Assembly (NCBI RefSeq): GCF_016862435.1
Contig: NZ_BOMY01000020.1
Location: 124,001 to 188,000 of the forward strand
DNA: 64,000 nucleotides
Source of the DNA: Paractinoplanes tereljensis
GTDB lineage: Bacteria; Actinomycetota; Actinomycetes; Mycobacteriales; Micromonosporaceae
Direction of reading: 5' to 3'
Below the pieces are notes generated by a model. That model made no database searches. It was given only the letters and a program-made list of their open reading frames with translations, and was not told where the DNA came from. The translations under genes were made by a program, and so were the position numbers. Below are positions 50,330 through 58,075 of this stretch, in pieces. The stretch's first letter is position 1. Each line of letters opens with the position of its first letter.

Positions 50330-51337
50330 ATGGAACGTTCCAGGTTTGCTCTGATCGGATCGGGCCGGATGGGCTCGTTCCACGGTGAAACTCTCAGCCG
50401 CCGCCTGCCCGCCACCCGCCTCGTCGCCGTCGCGGATCCGGCCCCGGGCGCCGCGCAGCGGCTGGCCGCCGAGCTCGGTGCCGACCGCGCCTACACCGAC
50501 GCGGCGCAGGTGTGGGCCGACCCGGAGATCGACGCGGTGGTCATCGCCGCGCCGGCCCGGTTCCACGCCGGCCTGATCGTCGCGGCCGCGCAGGCCGGCA
50601 AGCACGTGTTCTGCGAGAAACCGGCGGCTCTCACGCTGGCCGACGCCGACCGGGCCATCGACGCCTGCCGGGCCGCCGGAGTGGTGCTGCAGGCCGGGTT
50701 CAACCGGCGCTTCGTGCCGGACTGGGCGGCCGCCCGCACGCTGCTCGACACCGGGCAGCTCGGCACGCCCCGGCTGCTGCGGTCGGTGACCCGCGACCCG
50801 GGCGGCTTCGACCCGGCCCGGGTCGCGCCCGGCACGATCTTCCTGGAGACGCTGATCCACGACTTCGACACGCTGCGGTTCCTCAACCCGGGAGCCGCCG
50901 CGGTCGAGGTGTTCGCGGTCGCCGACGCGCTGGTCGAGAGCGACTGGCGGGACCGTGGGCTGCTCGACACCGCGGTCGTCACGGTGCGCTTCGACAACGG
51001 GGCGGTCGGCACGGCCGAGGCATGCTTCGAGGCCAGCTACGGCTACGACGTGCGGGGCGAGGTGCTCGGCTCGGGCGGGATGGCCACGATGGGCGACGGT
51101 CGGCGTACCGGCATGGTCTTCTCCTATGCCGCCGGGCGGATGATCGAGACGGCCCGCAGCGACCAGGAGCTGTTCGGCGACGCCTACGTCGCCGAGCTGG
51201 CGGCGTTCGCCGCGGCCGTGCGCACCGGCGCGCCGCCGCCGGTGACCGGCGAGGACGCCCGCGCCGCCCTGGCCATCGCGCTGGCCGCCGCCGAGTCGGT
51301 GCGCACCGGCCACCCGGTGCGGATCGAGGCGAAATGA
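50330..51337 (+). CDS. Gfo/Idh/MocA-family NAD(P)-dependent dehydrogenase
   Basis: ATG 50330 gives 335 residues. The Rossmann motif is ALIGSGRMGSFHGE; the catalytic segment is HVFCEKPAALTLADAD with Glu-Lys-Pro; the substrate domain includes QAGFNRRFVPDW and LIHDFDTLRFL with the His. It resembles inositol 2-dehydrogenases and related sugar/polyol dehydrogenases. No SD sequence is visible, and the ATG overlaps operator O2. The next gene begins at the ATGA overlap and is a broken hydroxypyruvate-isomerase-like gene, so the pathway may be incomplete here. Confidence 0.88.
   Translation: MERSRFALIGSGRMGSFHGETLSRRLPATRLVAVADPAPGAAQRLAAELGADRAYTDAAQVWADPEIDAVVIAAPARFHAGLIVAAAQAGKHVFCEKPAALTLADADRAIDACRAAGVVLQAGFNRRFVPDWAAARTLLDTGQLGTPRLLRSVTRDPGGFDPARVAPGTIFLETLIHDFDTLRFLNPGAAAVEVFAVADALVESDWRDRGLLDTAVVTVRFDNGAVGTAEACFEASYGYDVRGEVLGSGGMATMGDGRRTGMVFSYAAGRMIETARSDQELFGDAYVAELAAFAAAVRTGAPPPVTGEDARAALAIALAAAESVRTGHPVRIEAK
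50331..50342. promoter_or_regulatory. LacI-type operator O2, overlapping a start codon
   Basis: TGGAACGTTCCA is a perfect 12-bp palindrome; with AGG extension it repeats 14 bases of O1 exactly. It begins at the second base of the ATG (50330) of the dehydrogenase gene. The O1-O2 centre spacing is about 60 bp, close to six helical turns, which would allow looping. No ribosome-binding site precedes the ATG, so the message may be leaderless. Confidence 0.75.
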
Positions 51338-51818
51338 GGCTCGCGGCCTGCCGGTGGTTCCGGCCACCGAGGTCACGCCGTCGATGTGGCTGACCGCCGC
51401 CCGCACCCTGACCCGCCTGGCCGAGCTGGGCGAACGGGCCGGCCGGGTGTTCACCCTGGAAAACCTCAACACCGAGACAGACCATCCGGGTACGCCGTTC
51501 GCCCGCGCCGCCGACACGCTGACGCTGGTCCAGGCGGTCGACAGCCCGCACCTGCGGCTCAACCTCGACCTCTACCACGCCCAGATCGGCGAGGGAAACC
51601 TGATCGAGCTGGTCGAGCGGGCTTTACCGTACCTCGGCGAGATCCAGGTCGCCGACGTCCCGGGCCGCCGTGAACCGGGCACCGGCGAGATCCACTACCC
51701 GGCCGTCGCGGTCGCCCTGCGCCGGCTCGGCTATCAGGGCGTCGTCGGCCTGGAGGCCTGGGCGTCGGAGGACTCCGACCTGGCCCTGGCCCGCTTCCGG
51801 GCGGCGTTCGGGCAGTGA
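51334..51818 (+). pseudogene. Hydroxypyruvate-isomerase-like gene with internal deletion
   Basis: ATG 51334 overlaps the dehydrogenase stop and begins MRLAAC, as isomerases of this family do, but that frame closes after 19 residues. From about 51354 another frame encodes the C-terminal half of a xylose-isomerase-like TIM barrel: LARTL-type helix, VFTLENLNTETDHPGTPF, LRLNLDLYHAQIGEGNL, EIQVADVPGRREPGTGEI and YQGVVGLEAW. The first 100 or so residues are missing and the two parts are out of frame. An intact gene would be about 260 codons. Confidence 0.75.
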
Positions 51819-51881
51819 GACGTTTGCTGCCGGGCAAGCAAGGTTGACCGGCCGCCAGCCGGGTACCTACCGGCTGTGCCC

Positions 51882-52778
51882 ATGATCGCCCTGCCTGACC
51901 TGCCACTTCCCGGCCACGGCGCCACCGCGGAACGCCTACGCGGCCTGGCCGCGCTCGGCCGTGCCGACCTGGTCGACTGCCGCCTGGCCGAGGGCCACCT
52001 GGACGCGGTGGCCATTCTCGCCGAAATCGGCGAGAACAACGACGGGGAGCGCTGGGGGGTCTGGGCGGCGGCTCCTTCGTCGGTACGGGCTGAGCACGGT
52101 CCCGCCGGCTGGCGCCTGACCGGCGACCGGCCGTGGTGCTCGGGCGCGGCCTGGTGCACCGACGCCCTGGTCACCGCGGCGGCCGAGGACGGGATCCGGC
52201 TGTTCGCGGTCCGCAACGAGGCACCGCACGCGATCCCCCTCGACGACACCTGGCCGGCGATCGGGATGGCCGGCAGCGACAGCCGCACGATCCGCTTCAC
52301 CGACGCGCCGGCCCGGGCGGTCGGCGGCCCCGGCGCGTACGTCGATCGGCCGGGTTTCTGGCACGGCGGCGTCGGCGTGGCCGCCTGCTGGTTCGGCGGC
52401 GCCCTGGGCGTGGCCGACACCCTGCTCGACGCGGCCCGCCGCAAGGACGTCGGCCCGCACGCCCTCGCCCATCTGGGCGCGGTCGACGTGGCCCTCGGGG
52501 CGGCCGGCGCGGTGCTGGCCGAGGCGGCCGCCACGATCGACGCCGACCCGAAGGCCGACGCCCACCGGCTGGCCCTGCGGGTCCGGGCCACCGTCGAGGC
52601 CACCGCCACCGAGGTCCTCGACCGGGTGGGCCGGGCCCTGGGCGCCGGCCCGCTGTGCCGCGACGCCACGCACGCCCGGCGGGTCGCCGACCTCACCGTC
52701 TACCTGCGCCAGAGCCACGCCGAGGGCGACCTCGAACAGCTGGGCCGCCTCCTCGCCGACGGAGACGACCGATGGTGA
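51882..52778 (+). CDS. Acyl-CoA-dehydrogenase-like protein
   Basis: ATG 51882 gives 298 residues; GTG 51876 is an alternative. It is short for the family (about 380). WRLTGDRPWCSGAAWCTDAL is the flavin/substrate motif, followed by SRTIRFTDAPARAVGGPGAY. The helical C-terminal domain is present (AAATIDADPKADAHRLALRV). The N-terminal helical domain is reduced. This type is encoded with PIG-L deacetylase, methyltransferase and glycosyltransferase genes in other bacteria, as here; the stop overlaps the next start by 7 bp. Its substrate in that setting is unknown. Confidence 0.78.
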   Translation: MIALPDLPLPGHGATAERLRGLAALGRADLVDCRLAEGHLDAVAILAEIGENNDGERWGVWAAAPSSVRAEHGPAGWRLTGDRPWCSGAAWCTDALVTAAAEDGIRLFAVRNEAPHAIPLDDTWPAIGMAGSDSRTIRFTDAPARAVGGPGAYVDRPGFWHGGVGVAACWFGGALGVADTLLDAARRKDVGPHALAHLGAVDVALGAAGAVLAEAAATIDADPKADAHRLALRVRATVEATATEVLDRVGRALGAGPLCRDATHARRVADLTVYLRQSHAEGDLEQLGRLLADGDDRW

Positions 52779-53491
52779 GGCCGATCGCCGGCGAGGGCAC
52801 CACCGAGGCGACCTGGCGGGCGTGGAGCGCACCGGATCAGTGGCCGGCGCTGGAGCTCGATCCGCCCGGGCCGCCGCTGGTGGTCGCGCCGCACCCGGAC
52901 GACGAGATTCTCGGCGTGGCCGGGCTGATGAGTGTGCTCGGCGCGGCCGACCTCGCCGCGGTCACCGACGGCGAGGCCTCGCACCCCGGGTCGTTCGTGC
53001 ACACCCGCGGGGAACTCGCCGCGATCCGGCGGGCCGAGACCGCCGAGGCGCTGCGCCGGCTGCGGATCGACGGGACCGTGTTCCGGCTCGGGCAGGCCGA
53101 CGGCGGCATCGACGAGGACCGCCTGGCCGCGGATCTGGCGAAGCTGCTCACGCCGGGCCGGTGGTGCCTGGTGACGTGGCGCGGGGACGGGCATCCCGAT
53201 CACGAGGCGGCCGGGCGGGCCGCGGCGCGAGCCTGTGCCGAGACCGGGGCGCGGCTGCTCGAGTACCCGGTCTGGACCTGGCATTGGGCGTACCCCGATG
53301 ATCCTGATGTGCCCTGGTCGCGGGCCCGGCGGATTGATCTGCCGCCGGCCGCGCAGGCGGCCAAGGCGGCCGCGATCGCGGCATTCCCCAGCCAGATCGA
53401 ACCGCTCGGGCCGGCCGAGGCGGACGCCGCGATCCTGCCGCCGCACGTGCTCGCCCGGTTCGCCCGGCCGTACGAGGTGATCTTCGAATGA
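52772..53491 (+). CDS. PIG-L-family deacetylase
   Basis: ATG 52772 gives 239 residues. Zinc motifs are intact: LVVAPHPDDEILGVAGLM, with His-Pro-Asp-Asp, and GDGHPDHEAAGRAAARA, with the third ligand. PIG-L/LmbE enzymes remove acetyl or other acyl groups from N-acetylglucosamine-type sugars, as in mycothiol or GPI synthesis. Both ends overlap neighbours (7 bp upstream, 4 bp downstream), so it belongs to a tightly coupled four-gene cassette. Confidence 0.9.
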   Translation: MVRPIAGEGTTEATWRAWSAPDQWPALELDPPGPPLVVAPHPDDEILGVAGLMSVLGAADLAAVTDGEASHPGSFVHTRGELAAIRRAETAEALRRLRIDGTVFRLGQADGGIDEDRLAADLAKLLTPGRWCLVTWRGDGHPDHEAAGRAAARACAETGARLLEYPVWTWHWAYPDDPDVPWSRARRIDLPPAAQAAKAAAIAAFPSQIEPLGPAEADAAILPPHVLARFARPYEVIFE

Positions 53492-54087
53492 CCACCCCGA
53501 TCAGCTATTTCGAGCAGATGTACGCGGCCGACCCGGACCCGTGGAGCTTCGAGACCCGCTGGTACGACGCTCGCAAGCACACGCTCACGGTGGACGCGCT
53601 GCCGCGCCGCCGCTACCGGTCCGGGTTCGAGCCGGGCTGTTCGACCGGCATGCTGACCGCGCGCCTGGCCGGTCGCTGCGACCGGTTGCTCGCCGTGGAC
53701 GCGGTCGCCTCGGCCGTCGCGACCGCCGCCGGCCGGGTCGCCGGCCAGCCGCACGTCGAGGTTCGCACCGGGCGGATGCCGCACGAGTGGCCGGACGGCA
53801 CGTTCGACCTGATCGTGCTGTCCGAGCTGGGCTACTACTTCGCCGACGCCGACCTGGCGACCCTGCTGGACCGGGCGGTCGCGTCCCTCGACCCGGACGG
53901 TGACCTGGTGGCCGTGCACTGGCGATGGCCGGTCGAGGAGCACGCCCGCTCCGGCGACGAGGTGCACGCGGCGATCGCGGCCCTACCCGGCCTGCACCGG
54001 CTGGCCCGGCACGAGGAGGCCGACTTCATCCTGGAGGTGTTCGGCCGCGACCCGGCGTCGGTTGCGCAGCGCGCGGGCCTGGTATGA
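53488..54087 (+). CDS. SAM-dependent methyltransferase, NodS-like
   Basis: ATG 53488 overlaps the PIG-L stop as ATGA and gives 199 residues. YFEQMYAADPDPWSFETRWY is the characteristic start of NodS-like methyltransferases; FEPGCSTGMLTARLAG is SAM motif I with a Cys in place of the usual Gly after G; FDLIVLSELGYYFAD follows. NodS itself N-methylates a deacetylated chito-oligosaccharide, so methylation after PIG-L deacetylation is a reasonable inference for this cassette. Confidence 0.87.
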   Translation: MTTPISYFEQMYAADPDPWSFETRWYDARKHTLTVDALPRRRYRSGFEPGCSTGMLTARLAGRCDRLLAVDAVASAVATAAGRVAGQPHVEVRTGRMPHEWPDGTFDLIVLSELGYYFADADLATLLDRAVASLDPDGDLVAVHWRWPVEEHARSGDEVHAAIAALPGLHRLARHEEADFILEVFGRDPASVAQRAGLV

Positions 54088-54737
54088 CGCATGTCGCCGT
54101 CATCGTGCCCGCCCACGACGAACAGGCCCTGCTCCCGGCGTGCCTCAACGCCCTGCGCGCGGTCGGCGCGCGGCTCATCGTCGTAGCGGACGGCTGCACC
54201 GACGACACCGCCCTGGTCGCGGCGGCCGGCGGCGCCGACGTCGTGACGATCGAGGAGCGAAACGTCGGGCGGGCGCGAGCCGCCGGAGTCGCGGAGGCGT
54301 TGCGCGGAGGGGCACTCTGGCTGGCCACCACCGACGCCGACAGCCGGGTACCACCGAACTGGCTGGAATGGCAGCTGGGTCATGCCCGCGCCGGGGCTGA
54401 CCTGGTGGCCGGCACCGTCGAGGTGGACGACTGGTCGGGCTGGCCCGGGCCGATGCCGTCCCGCTACGAGCGCCGCTACCGGGAGCTGGTCGCCGGCGCG
54501 CGGCACGGGCACATCCACGGCGCCAACCTGGGCTTCCGCGCGTCCGCCTACCTGGCCGCGGGCGGCTTCCCGGAACTGCCCAGCGACGAGGACCGCGGCC
54601 TGGTGGCCCGGATCCGGGCCACCGGCGGCCGAGTGGTCACCGACGCCGGCTGCCCGGTGCGAACGAGTGCCCGGACCGACGGCCGCGCCCCGCACGGCTT
54701 CGCCGCCCACCTGCGCAACCTGGCCACGAACAGCTAA
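54084..54737 (+). CDS. GT2-family glycosyltransferase
   Basis: ATG 54084 overlaps the methyltransferase stop as ATGA and gives 217 residues. HVAVIVPAHDEQALLPACLN is the nucleotide-binding start, VVADGCTDDT follows, ATTDADSRVPPNW carries the DxD motif, and GANLGFRASAYLAAGGF plus SDEDRGLVARI complete the GT-A fold. It transfers a sugar from a nucleotide donor. As last gene of the cassette it may add or start the sugar that the PIG-L and methyltransferase proteins modify. A strong terminator follows. Confidence 0.88.
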   Translation: MTHVAVIVPAHDEQALLPACLNALRAVGARLIVVADGCTDDTALVAAAGGADVVTIEERNVGRARAAGVAEALRGGALWLATTDADSRVPPNWLEWQLGHARAGADLVAGTVEVDDWSGWPGPMPSRYERRYRELVAGARHGHIHGANLGFRASAYLAAGGFPELPSDEDRGLVARIRATGGRVVTDAGCPVRTSARTDGRAPHGFAAHLRNLATNS

Positions 54738-54764
54738 AACGGCCCGGTGAACCACCGGGCCGTT
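54738..54764. terminator. Convergent terminator
   Basis: AACGGCCCGGTG (54738-54749) pairs perfectly over 12 bp with CACCGGGCCGTT (54753-54764) around AAC. A-rich sequence precedes it and TCGAG follows. It separates the rightward four-gene cassette from the leftward CsbD gene and can serve both. Confidence 0.85.
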
Positions 54765-54780
54765 CGAGTCGCAGGGGGCG

Positions 54781-54954
54781 TCAGGACTTGAAGGCGTCCT
54801 TGACGTTCTCCACGGCTTGCTTCAGCTTCGAGCCACTCTGGTCGGCCTTACCCTCGGCCTCGAGCTGCTCGTCGTCGGTGGCCTTGCCGACGCCCTCTTT
54901 GACCTTGCCGCCGAATTCCTCGGCCTTGTTGTCAACCTTGTCGTCAAAAGCCAT
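54781..54954 (-). CDS. CsbD-family stress protein
   Basis: ATG 54954 gives 57 residues, the normal length. The pattern is clear: DDKVDNKAEEFGGKVKEGVG, KATDDEQLEAEGKADQS, then a Lys-rich helix to the end. CsbD proteins are small, hydrophilic helical proteins induced by general stress in Bacillus; their function is unknown. It is monocistronic, between two rightward units, with its 3' end facing the terminator at 54738-54764. Confidence 0.9.
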   Translation of the reverse strand: MAFDDKVDNKAEEFGGKVKEGVGKATDDEQLEAEGKADQSGSKLKQAVENVKDAFKS

Positions 54955-55086
54955 CTCATGCCTCCAGCTCATCGTGCGAACGACATGGGGGTACCCGTAC
55001 TTGCTGATCGGCAATCATTTTGGTCGCTGATAAGTAGCTGTGATCAGTGCCGATCGCGAATCCGCGATGGACAGGGTCCGCAATTG

Positions 55087-55103
55087 CCTACTAGTTTCGT
55101 AGG
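55087..55103. promoter_or_regulatory. Inverted repeat upstream of the LLM-ABC operon
   Basis: CCTAC (55087-55091) and GTAGG (55099-55103) are inverted arms with a 7-bp spacer, 31 bp before the ATG. A third partial match, TTGTAGAG, follows. Similar CTAC-n-GTAG elements precede sulfonate-utilisation genes in some actinomycetes as I recall them, so sulfur control is a tentative reading. Confidence 0.45.
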
Positions 55104-55134
55104 TGTTGTAGAGAATTGCAGAGAGGACTCCGCC

Positions 55135-56340
55135 ATGAGTGCCGACGCCTTCGAACCGGCCATCCCGACGACCGCCTCGCCGGAGGTGGAGTTCATCAGC
55201 CTCACCCACCCCAACCCGTCGACTGAGCTCAACCCGGTGCCGTCGCGCGGCATCGACCTCACGTTCTTCCGCAGGTACGTGCGGACGCTCGAGGAGGGTG
55301 GCTTCGACTACACCCTGCTGCCGTACGGGTCGGCCAGCGCCGACTCGTTCGTGCTGGCCAGCGCGGTCGGGCAGCTCAGCGAGCGGATCAAGCCGATCGT
55401 CGCGCTGCGGCCCAACACCACCTTCCCGACCGTGGCCGCGCAGAAGCTCGCCACCCTCGACCAGCTCACCGAGGGCCGCGCGGTGGTCCACCTGATCACC
55501 GGCGGCAACGACGCCGAGCAGGCCCGGCAGGGCGACTACCTGCCCAAGACCAAGCGGTACGCGCGCACCTCGGAGTACGTGGACCTGCTGCGCCGCTCCT
55601 GGACCGAGCCGGCGCCGTTCGACCACGACGGCGAGTTCTACAAGTTCGAGGGCTTCGGGCCGGGTTTCGCGCCGTACGCCAGCCCGATCCCGATCTCCAT
55701 CGGCGGCCAGTCCGACGAGGCGTTCGAGATCGGCGGGGCCAAGGGCGACATCTTCAGCTTCTGGGGTGAGCCGCTCGACGACCTGCGCAGCGAGATCGAT
55801 CGGGTGCACGGCATCGCCCGCGCGTCCGGCCGCACCACGCTGCCCCGGATCTGGGTGACGTTCCGGCCGATCATCGCCCAGACCGACAAGCTGGCCTGGG
55901 AGAAAGCCCACGAGTACGTCACCCGGGTCGCCGCCAACTTCGCCAAGGTACGGCCACACGCGCAGGGCACTCCGCAGAACGTCGGCTCGCAGCGGGCCCT
56001 GGCCTTCGCCAACCGCTCCGAGCTGTACGACCGGGCGCTCTGGACCAAGACCGCCGCCGCCACCAACGCCGCCGGGGCGTCGACCGCGCTGGTCGGCTCG
56101 CCCGAGACGGTCGCCGCGGCGATCCTCGACTACGTCGACCAGGGCGCGTCGCTGGTGTCGATCCGCGGTTACGACACCCTCGCCGACGCCGTCGACTACG
56201 GCCGCTACATCCTGCCGCTGGTCCGCCAGGAGATCGCCCACCGCAAGGCGACCGGGCAGCGCAGCGGCTTCCAGGCCGAACACCCCGGAAACTACGGCCC
56301 GGAGTACGCCGAGTTCGCCACCGCCCCCAATGCCGCCTGA
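55135..56340 (+). CDS. LLM-class flavin monooxygenase, alkanesulfonate-monooxygenase-like
   Basis: ATG 55135 gives 401 residues. VEFISLTHPN, GIDLTFFRRYVRTLEEGGFDYT-type first strands (DLTFFRRYVRTLEEGGF), VALRPNTTFPTVAAQKLATL, GRAVVHLITGGNDAEQ and PISIGGQSDEAFEIG match SsuD-like two-component monooxygenases. They use reduced FMN to cleave C-S bonds of sulfonates or related compounds. No flavin reductase gene is in the operon. The stop overlaps the first ABC exporter start by 11 bp, which ties it to the transporter. Confidence 0.87.
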   Translation: MSADAFEPAIPTTASPEVEFISLTHPNPSTELNPVPSRGIDLTFFRRYVRTLEEGGFDYTLLPYGSASADSFVLASAVGQLSERIKPIVALRPNTTFPTVAAQKLATLDQLTEGRAVVHLITGGNDAEQARQGDYLPKTKRYARTSEYVDLLRRSWTEPAPFDHDGEFYKFEGFGPGFAPYASPIPISIGGQSDEAFEIGGAKGDIFSFWGEPLDDLRSEIDRVHGIARASGRTTLPRIWVTFRPIIAQTDKLAWEKAHEYVTRVAANFAKVRPHAQGTPQNVGSQRALAFANRSELYDRALWTKTAAATNAAGASTALVGSPETVAAAILDYVDQGASLVSIRGYDTLADAVDYGRYILPLVRQEIAHRKATGQRSGFQAEHPGNYGPEYAEFATAPNAA

Positions 56341-58075
56341 GACCCGCCGCCGTTCCGCCCTCGCCGCCCAGTTCGCCGGAGCCCGGGCACACCCGGGTCC
56401 GGCGCTGGTCGCCACCGTCACCGGCCTGATCAACGGCGCCACCATGGTCGTCGGAGCCTCCGCGATCGGCTGGTCCACCGACCACCTGGTCATCCCGGCG
56501 CTGGGCGGGAAGGACGTGCCGGCCGGCGCCTGGTGGATCAGTGCCGGGCTGGTCCTGGGCATCTCCACGGTGCGCTGGACCACCATCTTCGTGCGCGGCA
56601 TCGCCACCGGCCGGGTGCAATACCGCGCCCAGGCCGAGACCCGCCGGGCGGTGGTCCGCCGCTACCTCGAACTCGACCCGGGCTGGCACCGGCACCGCTC
56701 CCCCGGCCAGTTGCTGGCCCACGCGGTCTCCGACGTCGACGCGCTCTGGTCGCCCATGCAGTTCGCGTACTTCGCGGTCGGCATGGTGTTCATGCTGCTG
56801 CTGGCCCTGGCCGAGCTGTTCCGCCGGGACCTGCTGCTCGGCCTGGTCGGACTGGCCCTGATCGCCGGGGTGCTCACCCTCAACGTGATCTACCAGCGGT
56901 TGCTCGCGCCGCGAGCACGGGCCGCGCAGGCGGCCCGCGGCCAGGTCGGCGCGGTCGCGCACGAGTCGATCGAGGGCGGCCCGGTGGTACGCAGCCTCGG
57001 GCTCACCGACAGCGAGGACGCCCGGTTCGCCCCGGCGGTCGACCGGTTGCGCGTCGCCGACATGCGGATGGCCTCGGTCAGCTCGACCTTCGACCCGCTG
57101 CTGGAACTGCTGCCGACCGTCGCCGTCCTGGTCGTGCTGGCCGCCGGCGCACCCCGGGTGCAGGCCGGCGCACTCACCGTCGGGGACCTGGTCGGCGTCG
57201 TCTATCTCCTGATCACCATCTCGATCCCGCTCAACGTGATCAGCCGGTTCCTCTCCATGCTGCCCATGTCGGGCGCCGGCCGGGAGCGGGTGCACGCCGT
57301 GCTGGAGAACCCGGACGTGGTGCGCTTCGGCGCGCGGCGGCTCCGCCACGTGCGCCCGCTCCGGGTCGAGGTGCGCGCGGCCGGCGTCACCCGGCAGGAC
57401 CGCCGGATCCTCGACGACGCGTCGCTCACCCTGGCGGCCGGCACGGTCACCGTGGTGGTCGGCGCGGTCGGGGCCGGCAAGACCACCCTGCTCGACCTGG
57501 CCGGCGGGCAGGCCCACCCGACCGACGGCGTGGTGCTGTTCGACGGGGTCGACGTGCGGGAACTGGCCCGCGGCGCGGTGCCGGAGAACGTCGCGGTGGT
57601 GTCGCAGAACCCGTTCCTGTTCGCCGAGTCCATCCGCGACAACCTGACCCTGTCCCGCGATTACTCGGAACACCAGATCTGGCGGGCGCTACACGCGGCA
57701 GCCGCCGACGACGTGGTCCGCGGCCTGCCCCACGGGCTCGACACGGTGGTCGGGGAACGCGGCGCCACGCTGTCCGGCGGGCAGCGGCAGCGGATCTGCA
57801 TCGCCCGGGCGGTGCTGCGCGAACCACGGCTGCTGGTGCTCGACGACGCCACCTCGGCGCTCGACCCGCGCGTCGAACGGCAGGTGCTGGAACAGCTGCG
57901 CGGCGGGCCGACCGTCCTGATCACCAGCAACCGGCCGGCCGCGGTCGAGTTCGCCGACCGGGTGGTGCTGGTGCGCGGCGGCCGGATCGTCGCCGACGGC
58001 ACTCCCGCCGAGCTGGCCGCCGTGCCGGAGTACGAAAGGATCGTCACCGCGTATGACCAGTCTCGCGCGTCCTGA
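56330..58075 (+). CDS. ABC exporter half-transporter 1 (degenerate-site NBD)
   Basis: ATG 56330 gives 581 residues: six membrane helices (about 15-310) and a nucleotide-binding domain. Walker A is VGAVGAGKTTLLDLAGG, the Q loop is VSQNPFLFAESI, the signature LSGGQRQRICIARAV is canonical, and Walker B reads LLVLDDATSALDP. The Asp after the Walker B Asp replaces the catalytic Glu. Heterodimeric exporters such as TM287/288 have one such degenerate site, so this protein is likely to pair with the next one. Both flanking genes overlap it. Confidence 0.88.
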   Translation: MPPETRRRSALAAQFAGARAHPGPALVATVTGLINGATMVVGASAIGWSTDHLVIPALGGKDVPAGAWWISAGLVLGISTVRWTTIFVRGIATGRVQYRAQAETRRAVVRRYLELDPGWHRHRSPGQLLAHAVSDVDALWSPMQFAYFAVGMVFMLLLALAELFRRDLLLGLVGLALIAGVLTLNVIYQRLLAPRARAAQAARGQVGAVAHESIEGGPVVRSLGLTDSEDARFAPAVDRLRVADMRMASVSSTFDPLLELLPTVAVLVVLAAGAPRVQAGALTVGDLVGVVYLLITISIPLNVISRFLSMLPMSGAGRERVHAVLENPDVVRFGARRLRHVRPLRVEVRAAGVTRQDRRILDDASLTLAAGTVTVVVGAVGAGKTTLLDLAGGQAHPTDGVVLFDGVDVRELARGAVPENVAVVSQNPFLFAESIRDNLTLSRDYSEHQIWRALHAAAADDVVRGLPHGLDTVVGERGATLSGGQRQRICIARAVLREPRLLVLDDATSALDPRVERQVLEQLRGGPTVLITSNRPAAVEFADRVVLVRGGRIVADGTPAELAAVPEYERIVTAYDQSRAS

